Positions 5,093-11,336 of a DNA stretch of 12,768 nucleotides are shown in pieces. The translations under genes and the position numbers were made by a program. Positions within the stretch are counted from its first letter, which is position 1, and every line of letters begins with the position of its first letter. A model generated the notes under the pieces. That model saw only the letters and a program-made list of their open reading frames with translations, was not told where the DNA came from and did no database searches. The DNA comes from Dysgonomonas sp. (GTDB lineage Bacteria > Bacteroidota > Bacteroidia > Bacteroidales > Dysgonomonadaceae), in contig DQAM01000520.1 in assembly GCA_003523545.1 (NCBI GenBank), positions 1 through 12,768 of the forward strand, written 5' to 3'.

Positions 5093-6607
5093 TTACTGCT
5101 GGTAATTTAGTCTCCATCCTTTAACCTCACATATATCTCGAATCCATTGTGGATCGAAATCGGGAAATTCAAGTCGTTTTAAAAATATAGTACCGTATTC
5201 TTCATTATTAAAATAAACTGGTAAATTATTAGCGAATTCTACTGCTAATTCCTCACTCTGCATGAAACCGGCAGGAGCCAAGTGTCCTCTCATACTAATA
5301 TTTTCTAGAACTCTACATTCTGACAAATCTAAGTGGCGTAGCCTCCCGCAATCAAACAAATTTAGATTCCTCAAGCTTTTGGGTAATTTAATCTCAGTAA
5401 GATCATGTACGTCTATCATGGAATACCCTATAGTAATATTTTCTAGTTTTAGGTTATGAGAGAAGTCTAACGAAACAGGTGTACTATCTTTCGAGGCTAT
5501 CCATTCTATAAACATGCTCTCCCCCAATTCAGAGCAGGCAGAAATATCAATATATTCAATTCCCGCCGCTGGGAAATCAATTCCGCGTATTAACTTTGGA
5601 TTACCATATACTCTAATTGTTTTGTTATCATCGTTTTGCTCCATATTTATACTAAATGAAATAATATCCTCCCCCTCATATTTTTTTCGAACTCCATCCC
5701 CAAAATCTACTGTAAAAGAGCCGGCATTAAACAAAGAGAAAAAACAATGAAAAGTAGTCGGATTCTGCCATCCAGAAGAAGGCCTAGGAAGTCTCGAATT
5801 CATTACAAATGTAAAAGCAAGATTATCTTCCTTTCCCGGATACAGATATTTTATAAACTCTATATCCTTTTCCGAAAGTTCATAATTATAATCACGGGCT
5901 GTATTGGAAGCGTAACGGCGGTCGAAAGGCCATATCATAATAGAATTAGCATCGTATTCGTCAGTTTGTACCAGATTACGTTCTTCTATAGGATCGAATA
6001 CATATTCTTTCAATTCATCCCAGGGTATATCTTCGATTTCGCCCTCCCAATATTGCTCTATACGGGAAGTCCATCCGGCATCGAATGAGAGGTGGCGGTG
6101 TTCAAGTTCAAGACCTAATACCTGACCGAAAACACGAAGCACGTCCGCTTTTCTTTCTACTTCGCTGGCTGTATCCCAGAATGCAAAATTAACGGTAGCT
6201 TCATTCTGATTCCGAATATATTTACAGTCTGTTCCGGTATATGACCAGGTGACCCATTTACTGTTCTTCCAATCGAAGCCGATACGAACTTCGGCATTAC
6301 CTGACTCAACGAATTCAAATTTGATATTAGCATATTCTTCCCATTCCGAGACCCATGTTTTAATAAAACCAGCCATGCCATAAGGATCATTAAGCAGCTT
6401 CACAGTGATGGTTGTCCCCGGACTCCAAAGCTTGTTTCGCTGAGCAACACCTCGTGTTTCGATGTGGTCTTTAACCGATTTTACGCCATAAAAGTGAAAT
6501 GTCGATTTTTCCTGTGGCTGAGATAAGTTAGAAAAATCCTCCTCGTTTTGACACGATCCTAAAAACAGGATAATAATGCTAATAATAAAACTTAGTTTGT
6601 TTTTCAT
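5093..6607 (-). CDS. Lipoprotein with an inactive zincin (M12/matrixin-like) domain and LRR-like C-terminus, copy A
   Basis: A 504-aa surface or outer-membrane lipoprotein: SPII signal peptide with lipobox LGSC (Cys19). Residues about 56-260 have the layout of a metzincin-type protease (strand TITVKLLND, helix FIKTWVSEWEEYANIKFEFV, edge strand AEVRIGFD, active-site helix, Met-turn). The zinc motif HExxHxxGxxH is here RVFGQVLGLEL (158-168): R158, V159, Q162 and L168 stand where His, Glu, His and His should be, while G165 is kept. The Met-turn NSIMIWP (221-227) is preserved. It is thus almost certainly catalytically dead by the normal mechanism. Residues 262-504 contain a VDFGDG loop, then loose leucine-rich, BspA-like repeats (IEYIDISACSEL, LRNLNLFDCGRLRHLDLS, CRVLENISM). 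Role unknown; a binding or scaffold function is my inference. It lies 144 bases downstream of its paralog and has its own promoter motif and terminator. Confidence 0.88.
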   Translation of the reverse strand: MKNKLSFIISIIILFLGSCQNEEDFSNLSQPQEKSTFHFYGVKSVKDHIETRGVAQRNKLWSPGTTITVKLLNDPYGMAGFIKTWVSEWEEYANIKFEFVESGNAEVRIGFDWKNSKWVTWSYTGTDCKYIRNQNEATVNFAFWDTASEVERKADVLRVFGQVLGLELEHRHLSFDAGWTSRIEQYWEGEIEDIPWDELKEYVFDPIEERNLVQTDEYDANSIMIWPFDRRYASNTARDYNYELSEKDIEFIKYLYPGKEDNLAFTFVMNSRLPRPSSGWQNPTTFHCFFSLFNAGSFTVDFGDGVRKKYEGEDIISFSINMEQNDDNKTIRVYGNPKLIRGIDFPAAGIEYIDISACSELGESMFIEWIASKDSTPVSLDFSHNLKLENITIGYSMIDVHDLTEIKLPKSLRNLNLFDCGRLRHLDLSECRVLENISMRGHLAPAGFMQSEELAVEFANNLPVYFNNEEYGTIFLKRLEFPDFDPQWIRDICEVKGWRLNYQQ

Positions 6608-6630
6608 AATAGATTTACTTTAAGTGAAAA

Positions 6631-6658
6631 TATAATTTATATTACAATATAAATTATA
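6631..6658. promoter_or_regulatory. 28-base palindrome in the leader of pseudo-metalloprotease copy A
   Basis: Arms TATAATTTATATT (6631-6643) and AATATAAATTATA (6646-6658) are perfectly complementary around a two-base centre. It lies just downstream of the TATATTTG box (6660-6667), so it would span the transcription start and early leader. It may be an operator or a 5' mRNA hairpin. It is entirely A/T except one base, so part of the symmetry may be compositional. Confidence 0.4.
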
Positions 6659-6659
6659 A

Positions 6660-6667
6660 CAAATATA
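6660..6667 (-). promoter_or_regulatory. Bacteroidetes-type -7 box (TATATTTG) for copy A
   Basis: An exact TAnnTTTG match sits 52 bases upstream of the ATG at 6607 and downstream of the terminator of copy B. No -33 TTTG is seen. A start near 6653 would place the 28-base palindrome at the 5' end of the mRNA. Confidence 0.4.
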
Positions 6668-6701
6668 TGTAAATATTGTTTGATATCATGCATATTAAGC
6701 T

Positions 6702-6731
6702 AAAAAAACAGGACTGAATTTCAGTCCTGTT
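6702..6731 (-). terminator. Intrinsic terminator of the second pseudo-metalloprotease gene
   Basis: A 25-base palindrome (arms AACAGGACTGAA and its complement, one central base) runs into seven A on the plus strand, which is a T-run on the minus strand. It starts 19 bases after the stop of the gene at 6751-8253. It matches the terminator at 5045-5075 in stem, centre and position relative to the stop. Confidence 0.88.
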
Positions 6732-6750
6732 CATATGGATATTATTTTCT

Positions 6751-8253
6751 TTAGTAATAGATAGACCATCCTCTGGCATTCAATGCCGGTTCAACCCAAT
6801 CTCTTATATATTCATCTTCAATGGACAACTGAGATCTGCTCACTATAGGCAGATTATTTATAAATGTACGCAGATATGTTTCGTTGGTCAAAATCAAAGG
6901 TTCTTCATGATATATATGTATACCTTCCAAAGAAGTGCTACCAGAACAATTAACTTCTATGAGGCATGGAGTACGAGCAATACCAATATATTTTAATGCC
7001 GTATTATTTAATAGGTTTATTCGTTTTAAGCTTCGTGAAGTTGAACATTCAAAAAACTCAAGTTTTTCGAAATTAGAAAGATTCAAGTCTGCTCCCTGTC
7101 CATCCGAGGTCCTAAAGTCCAAAGAGTATATATTAAAGCCGGTCAGTTCGGAACAAGGTGATACATCCATAAAACTGATATAATTTGTGCCTATAGTACT
7201 ATAGTCTTCACCACCTAAAGTAATAATTCTCACCACCTTAGGATTACCATATATTTTTAGGGTATGGATTGAAGATTCTTCCGGTCTTATTCTATAATTC
7301 AGATAGCACTGATTATTATAAGGATTTCTTTCAGCCTCTGCTACGATTCTTTCTTTTCCATTATCTATGTCTAATATGAAAGAAGCAGTACCTTCTGTCA
7401 TAATAGAAATATCAAAAATCTCAGCATCTCCCATATTACCTTCAAATACAGCTACTAATTTAGTGAATTCTTTCCCGGGGTAAAGCTGTTTGATAAACTG
7501 AATATCCAGTTCGGATAATTCATAATTATAGTCACGGGCTGTATTAGTTGCATAGCGGCGGTCGAAAGGCCAGATCATGATCGAGTTAGCATCATATTCT
7601 TCTGTTTGGACAAGATTACGTTCTTCGATAGGATCGAATACATATTCTTTCAGCTCATCCCAGGGAATATCCTCGATCTCGCCTTCCCAATATTGCTGTA
7701 TACGTGATGACCATCCCGCATCGAACGACAAGTGGCGGTGTTCGAGTTCTAAACCTAGAACCTGACCAAAAGCACGGAGTACATCGGCTTTCTTCTCTAC
7801 TTCACTGGCCATATCCCAAAAGGCAAAGTTGACAGTCGCCTCGTTCTGATTGCGAATGTATTTACAATCCGTACCTGTGTATGACCAAGTGATCCATTTA
7901 CTATCATTCCAATCGAACCCAATACGTACATTGGCATTACCGGATGCCACAAAATCGAAAGTAATGTTTGCATGTTCTTCCCATTCGGCAGCCCATGTCT
8001 TGATAGAATCCGCCATGTTGTAAGGGTCGTTCAACAACTTGACTGTGATAACCGTCCCATTATGCCAAAGCTTGTCCACCTGTGCTACCCCGCGAAGTTC
8101 CGATTGACCTTCAACTGACTTCACTCCATAGAAGTGAGATGTGCGCAATTGTGGAGGTTGAGGCAATGATTGTGTCGAAAAGTCGTCTTCATTCTGACAG
8201 GATGTAAAGATCAGCAACATCCCCATCACGAAAGTCCATAAAGTTTTTTTCAT
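6751..8253 (-). CDS. Lipoprotein with an inactive zincin (M12/matrixin-like) domain and LRR-like C-terminus, copy B
   Basis: A 500-aa paralog of copy A. The start at 8253 is chosen because it gives a clean lipoprotein signal (MKKTLWTFVMGMLLIFTSC, Cys19); an ATG 16 codons upstream would add a second hydrophobic stretch and is less likely. In the zincin domain (about 59-262) the active-site segment is RAFGQVLGLEL (160-170): R160, A161, Q164 and L170 replace His, Glu, His and His, and G167 is kept. The Met-turn NSIMIWP is intact. Between the YIRNQNEATVN strand and PGKE, the two copies differ at about 10 of 131 residues, although the DNA has many silent differences. The C-terminal half (about 263-500) has weak leucine-rich repeats (FEKLEFFECSTSRSLKRINL, ALKYIGIA, TSLEGIHIY) and is much less like copy A, except for YGNPK, CSEL, NNLP and a final GW motif. 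No exact TAnnTTTG box is seen upstream. Function unknown. Confidence 0.87.
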   Translation of the reverse strand: MKKTLWTFVMGMLLIFTSCQNEDDFSTQSLPQPPQLRTSHFYGVKSVEGQSELRGVAQVDKLWHNGTVITVKLLNDPYNMADSIKTWAAEWEEHANITFDFVASGNANVRIGFDWNDSKWITWSYTGTDCKYIRNQNEATVNFAFWDMASEVEKKADVLRAFGQVLGLELEHRHLSFDAGWSSRIQQYWEGEIEDIPWDELKEYVFDPIEERNLVQTEEYDANSIMIWPFDRRYATNTARDYNYELSELDIQFIKQLYPGKEFTKLVAVFEGNMGDAEIFDISIMTEGTASFILDIDNGKERIVAEAERNPYNNQCYLNYRIRPEESSIHTLKIYGNPKVVRIITLGGEDYSTIGTNYISFMDVSPCSELTGFNIYSLDFRTSDGQGADLNLSNFEKLEFFECSTSRSLKRINLLNNTALKYIGIARTPCLIEVNCSGSTSLEGIHIYHEEPLILTNETYLRTFINNLPIVSRSQLSIEDEYIRDWVEPALNARGWSIYY

Positions 8254-8477
8254 GAATAAAATTTTTAATAATAATGTTTTAATAATAAAGCGGTATACCA
8301 CCTATGTTGATTGAAGCATGCTTTTTTTTATAGATTTTAAAGTTTTACCTGTATCATCGTAATATCCTCTTCTGCATTATATAGATAAAAAAACAAAACG
8401 AATTGTGTTATATAATGAAAATTTATTTCTAAAATCTAGTATAATTTTAATGAGAAAGGGGAATTCTTATTCATTAC

Positions 8478-9461
8478 TTAGACCGTACAATCCCCACCCT
8501 TCGGGTCATCTTTCAAAAGTACTTCTATTTCCTGTATCAGGCGGGGTACTCTTTCTTCCATCAGCATCTTTTTTAGCAGAAGGTATTTCGCATCGTTTTT
8601 CATGATTGCATATATGCTGGTTCCTTTCAGCAAACCGTCCTGAGTTTTGCTGCTTGCCACACCCAGCATGTAGATTTGTGCATACGAGAACTTACGGCGG
8701 AGGAGCCCCCACCAAAACGAAGTATGAATCATTTTTTCGCGCCGGTCGATAATAATACGGGAAAACCTGAACAGCATAATCAAGGGCAGCAACTGTACAA
8801 AAAAGAAATGATGCAGCTCTGTGAAGATGGTTAAAAGCATGAAAACGGCAGAGATAAGTAATACCGTAAGAAAAGAAGGATAATCAAGATACTTGTATTC
8901 AAAAATGCAGTTGCCTGCCCTCCTGAAAAAGACAACATCATGGATCGTTGTAGGAGGAATGACGAGTTCTTCTCCGTCATCGGGTATTACCGATAATAAA
9001 ATGGGTATAACCTTACTGGAAAGTTCTGTGAAATATTTGTCGTCTTCCTTGTAATTTACGCTCAGCTTAATCCCCATGCCTTTCGGATACCTTTTGAGGA
9101 AACAGCGGTAATGCCCGATATTATATCCCGGATGGATAATCAGTTCGATATGCGAAACGTCAGAGAACCCGCACAAATATTTATCTTTAAAAAATGTCTT
9201 GCGGTGGATTTCCTTAGTTGCTGTGTCGAATACCAATTGCTGGGCACCATATATATAAAGCACGACTGCACCTGCAAAAAGGGGTATGACAACCGTTATG
9301 GCGAAAGCATGAATATAAGACGAAATAGTAAGTATTATGAGGAGGATGATCAAAGAGAAGATAGTGGTAAGATTAGCGATTATTGTCAATTCCGATTTAG
9401 GATATAATATCACTTTACCGGTACTGATTTCGTAAGGTCTGGACGATAGTTTCAGTTTCAT
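8478..9461 (-). CDS. Four-helix membrane protein with two bacterial-PH-like units
   Basis: A 327-aa inner-membrane protein made of two similar halves. Each half has a transmembrane hairpin (about 26-46 and 49-71; about 194-213 and 216-233) followed by a short beta-rich cytoplasmic part. That part begins LVFDTATKEIHRKTFFKDKYLCGFSD in half one (split here: VFDTATKEIHR at 77-87) and IIDRREKMIHTSFWW (237-251) in half two. The pattern of a hairpin, then an [I/V][I/F]D..xK.IH strand, resembles membrane-anchored bacterial PH (bPH/DUF-type) proteins. No catalytic residues are recognisable. It reads as a single-gene unit between dapA and the lipoprotein pair; an exact TAnnTTTG box lies at 9505-9512. 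Function unknown; family placement is by fold pattern only. Confidence 0.82.
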   Translation of the reverse strand: MKLKLSSRPYEISTGKVILYPKSELTIIANLTTIFSLIILLIILTISSYIHAFAITVVIPLFAGAVVLYIYGAQQLVFDTATKEIHRKTFFKDKYLCGFSDVSHIELIIHPGYNIGHYRCFLKRYPKGMGIKLSVNYKEDDKYFTELSSKVIPILLSVIPDDGEELVIPPTTIHDVVFFRRAGNCIFEYKYLDYPSFLTVLLISAVFMLLTIFTELHHFFFVQLLPLIMLFRFSRIIIDRREKMIHTSFWWGLLRRKFSYAQIYMLGVASSKTQDGLLKGTSIYAIMKNDAKYLLLKKMLMEERVPRLIQEIEVLLKDDPKGGDCTV

Positions 9462-9504
9462 TGTGTTTTTCTTTCAGCCTATCCTAAAACAATAATGTAC
9501 CTAA

Positions 9505-9512
9505 CAAATATA
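9505..9512 (-). promoter_or_regulatory. Bacteroidetes-type -7 box (TATATTTG) for the bPH-like membrane protein gene
   Basis: An exact TAnnTTTG match sits 43 bases upstream of the ATG at 9461, with an expected transcription start near 9498. No TTTG is found at -33. Confidence 0.4.
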
Positions 9513-9575
9513 CAGATAATAAATATAATTTCCTATTAATTATCCTCATAGGTTTTCGGGCCAGCATAAACAATA

Positions 9576-9605
9576 AATCCATGAAAACGGCAGCTTCCAT
9601 GGATT
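9576..9605 (-). terminator. Possible terminator after dapA
   Basis: Arms AATCCATG (9576-9583) and CATGGATT (9598-9605) are perfectly complementary with a 14-base loop. On the minus strand the stem is followed by TTATTG, a weak T-tract. It lies about 30 bases beyond the dapA stop. The stem is short, so this is only plausible. Confidence 0.35.
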
Positions 9606-9632
9606 CAGTATTCTGACAGCTTATGTTTTATA

Positions 9633-10526
9633 TCAGCACTGGATATTCAGTTCGTTGAGCACAAGGCGTATTTTTTCGAAAGTAGTAATCCGCGTGGGCA
9701 CAAGCGGAAGACGAAGCTTATTTTCGATATAGCCCATCATGTGCATCATACATTTTACACCCGCCGGATTGCCGTCGACAAACAGCAGGCTGAACAATTC
9801 GCTGAAAGTATGATGTATCGTCAATGCGTTTTCATAATCACCCGCCAGCGCCAGGCGCGTCATACGGCTGAATTCTTTGGGCAGGGCATTTCCTATAACA
9901 GAGATTACCCCGACGGCACCGAGTGTTATCAGCGGGAAAGTTACCCCGTCATCACCCGAAATTACTTCGAAATTTTCAGGTTTACGTTTGATGATATCGT
10001 CCATCTGGGTCATATCGCCGGAGGCTTCTTTTACGGCTACGATATTATCGAATTCTTTGGCAAGCCTCAAGGTAGTCTCGGCAGACATATTTACGCCTGT
10101 TCTTCCCGGCACGTTGTACAATACAACAGGCAGGGGGGAAGCTTCGGCAATAGCTTTATAGTGCTGGTAAAGTCCTTCCTGCGAAGGCTTATTATAATAC
10201 GGGGTAACGGAAAGAATGGCATCTATACCGTCAAAATTACTTTCTTTCAACTGTTTGACTACAGCGTTGGTATTATTGCCCCCTACCCCTAAAACAATAG
10301 GAATACGGCCGTTTACACGGTTAACGACCACTTCCACCACCTGCTTTTTCTCTTCTTCGGAGAGTGTAGGTGTTTCTGCCGTCGTACCCAATACCACCAG
10401 ATAGTCCGTATTATTCTGTATCTGATAGTCAACAAGTCTGGCAAGAGCGTCGTAATCGATGCTTTCATCATCTTTGAAAGGGGTTATCAGTGCAACCCCG
10501 AATCCTCTTAAATTAATTGCTGGCAT
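9633..10526 (-). CDS. dapA: 4-hydroxy-tetrahydrodipicolinate synthase
   Basis: A 297-aa cytoplasmic enzyme that condenses pyruvate with aspartate semialdehyde in the first committed step to diaminopimelate and lysine. It has the class I aldolase TIM-barrel layout and full family length. Key residues are visible: T48/T49 in GTTAETPTLS, Y111 in TPYYNKPSQEG, Y137 and R142 in YNVPGRTG, and Schiff-base lysine K166 in VAVKEASGD, followed by SGDDGVTFPL (190-199) and GVISVIGN (206-213). The start MPAINLRGFGVALITPF gives the normal N-terminus. The gene is separated from the DUF6913-like gene by 287 bases, so it probably has its own promoter, though I see no exact TAnnTTTG box; a 6+4+6 palindrome lies at 10569-10584. 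No lysine riboswitch is evident in the leader. Confidence 0.97.
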   Translation of the reverse strand: MPAINLRGFGVALITPFKDDESIDYDALARLVDYQIQNNTDYLVVLGTTAETPTLSEEEKKQVVEVVVNRVNGRIPIVLGVGGNNTNAVVKQLKESNFDGIDAILSVTPYYNKPSQEGLYQHYKAIAEASPLPVVLYNVPGRTGVNMSAETTLRLAKEFDNIVAVKEASGDMTQMDDIIKRKPENFEVISGDDGVTFPLITLGAVGVISVIGNALPKEFSRMTRLALAGDYENALTIHHTFSELFSLLFVDGNPAGVKCMMHMMGYIENKLRLPLVPTRITTFEKIRLVLNELNIQC

Positions 10527-10660
10527 ATAATTCTGCTTGTTGATCTTATCTGTTTATATTCTCTTTATTTAGTAAAAATACTAATGTATTTTCTTTCTCG
10601 TGATTAAAATATTCCTATTTTCAATAAACCTATCTTGACTTTTTATTTTTTCTCTTATTT

Positions 10661-10728
10661 GTCTTCCTGAGTAAAACGAAGGATCTTTTCAGAAGTAAAA
10701 CAGATGCTTCACCTTGTTCAGCATGACA
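10661..10728. repeat. Degenerate interspersed inverted repeat, different family from the GTAG REPs
   Basis: The ends GTCTTCCTGAGTAAAACGAA (10661-10680) and CACCTTGTTCAGCATGAC (10711-10728) are imperfectly complementary; the outer 26 bases pair at about 18 positions. The pattern GTC..nCTGAG..GAAG.ATCT with its inverse ending CAG.ATGAC resembles a widespread Bacteroidetes intergenic repeat. It lies between dapA and the DUF6913-like gene and has no coding content. The rest of this 287-base gap shows only AT-rich sequence. Confidence 0.4.
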
Positions 10729-10813
10729 AAATAAACGAAAACAAGTCTTTTAAGAAGGCTGGCAGTAAAAAAGAACGTTTTTATAGAAATGTAAAGGTAA
10801 AGATAATTTGGAT

Positions 10814-11329
10814 TTACTGTATCTGCAGCAGGTAATTTTTCATTTCCCAGTACAAATCGTAAAGGTCTATGCCGGTTTCCCTGTCCCTGAGCATAATAAA
10901 ATCGTATACTTTATATTCCCGTTCCATCGTACCGATGCAGAAACGGCTCTTGTTCCGGCTCAGCAGATATAGGATATAATCGTTTTCGGTATACGTAAAA
11001 TCCATCAGCGTGTCGTACTCTATGCGGTCGAATTCGGCCAGTACTTCGGGCGTCAGCATCCGCATCCAGTTGATTTCGACACGGGTATCCAGCACCCTCA
11101 CATAATAAGGAAAGCTTATTTTTTTGCCGGACTCTTTTTTAACAGTCCATGCCGCCACCCGTTTTCCTTCGGCACGCAGTTCTTCCAATATAGGTTTTAC
11201 GCTCTCCCATTCTTCCATTTCGAAAAATACAAGGACAGCTTTTATATCGTTGTAATTCAAAAAACAACTGTTTCTACGGTATCTTTTGAATCCGCTTTTA
11301 ATGCTCTTTTGTAAAAAATAATCCAACAT
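10814..11329 (-). CDS. DUF6913-like protein of unknown function
   Basis: A 171-aa probably cytoplasmic protein without signal peptide or membrane segment. It opens with a basic N-terminal helix (LQKSIKSGFKRYRRN, residues 6-20). An alpha/beta part follows with strands KAVLVFFEMEEW (30-41) and KRVAAWTVKK (56-65), then FDRIEYDTLMDFT (about 100-112) and RFCIGTMEREYKVYDFIML (129-147). The length, the NYNDIKAVLVFF strand and the DxLxDxT segment resemble the Bacteroidetes DUF6913 family, which I recall occurring beside ligA and dapA; this recollection should be confirmed by profile search. The gene starts 7 bases after the ligA stop, so the two are very likely translated from one mRNA. No catalytic motif is seen. 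Confidence 0.85.
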   Translation of the reverse strand: MLDYFLQKSIKSGFKRYRRNSCFLNYNDIKAVLVFFEMEEWESVKPILEELRAEGKRVAAWTVKKESGKKISFPYYVRVLDTRVEINWMRMLTPEVLAEFDRIEYDTLMDFTYTENDYILYLLSRNKSRFCIGTMEREYKVYDFIMLRDRETGIDLYDLYWEMKNYLLQIQ

Positions 11330-11336
11330 ACCGGAC

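Noticed and set aside
8254..8301. Upstream ATG at 8301 as the start of pseudo-metalloprotease copy B
   Set aside because: It would add 16 residues before a complete lipoprotein signal; copy A begins at the position equivalent to 8253, with Cys19 in both.
8315..8331. AAGCATGCTT palindrome followed by T-run as a plus-strand terminator
   Set aside because: No plus-strand gene ends nearby, and the ten-base palindrome leaves almost no loop.
9741..10292. 183-codon plus-strand open frame opposite dapA
   Set aside because: It is a shadow of the dapA coding sequence.
10569..10584. Palindrome TTAGTA-AAAA-TACTAA upstream of dapA as an operator
   Set aside because: Six-base arms in AT-rich sequence occur by chance, and no matching regulator is apparent.
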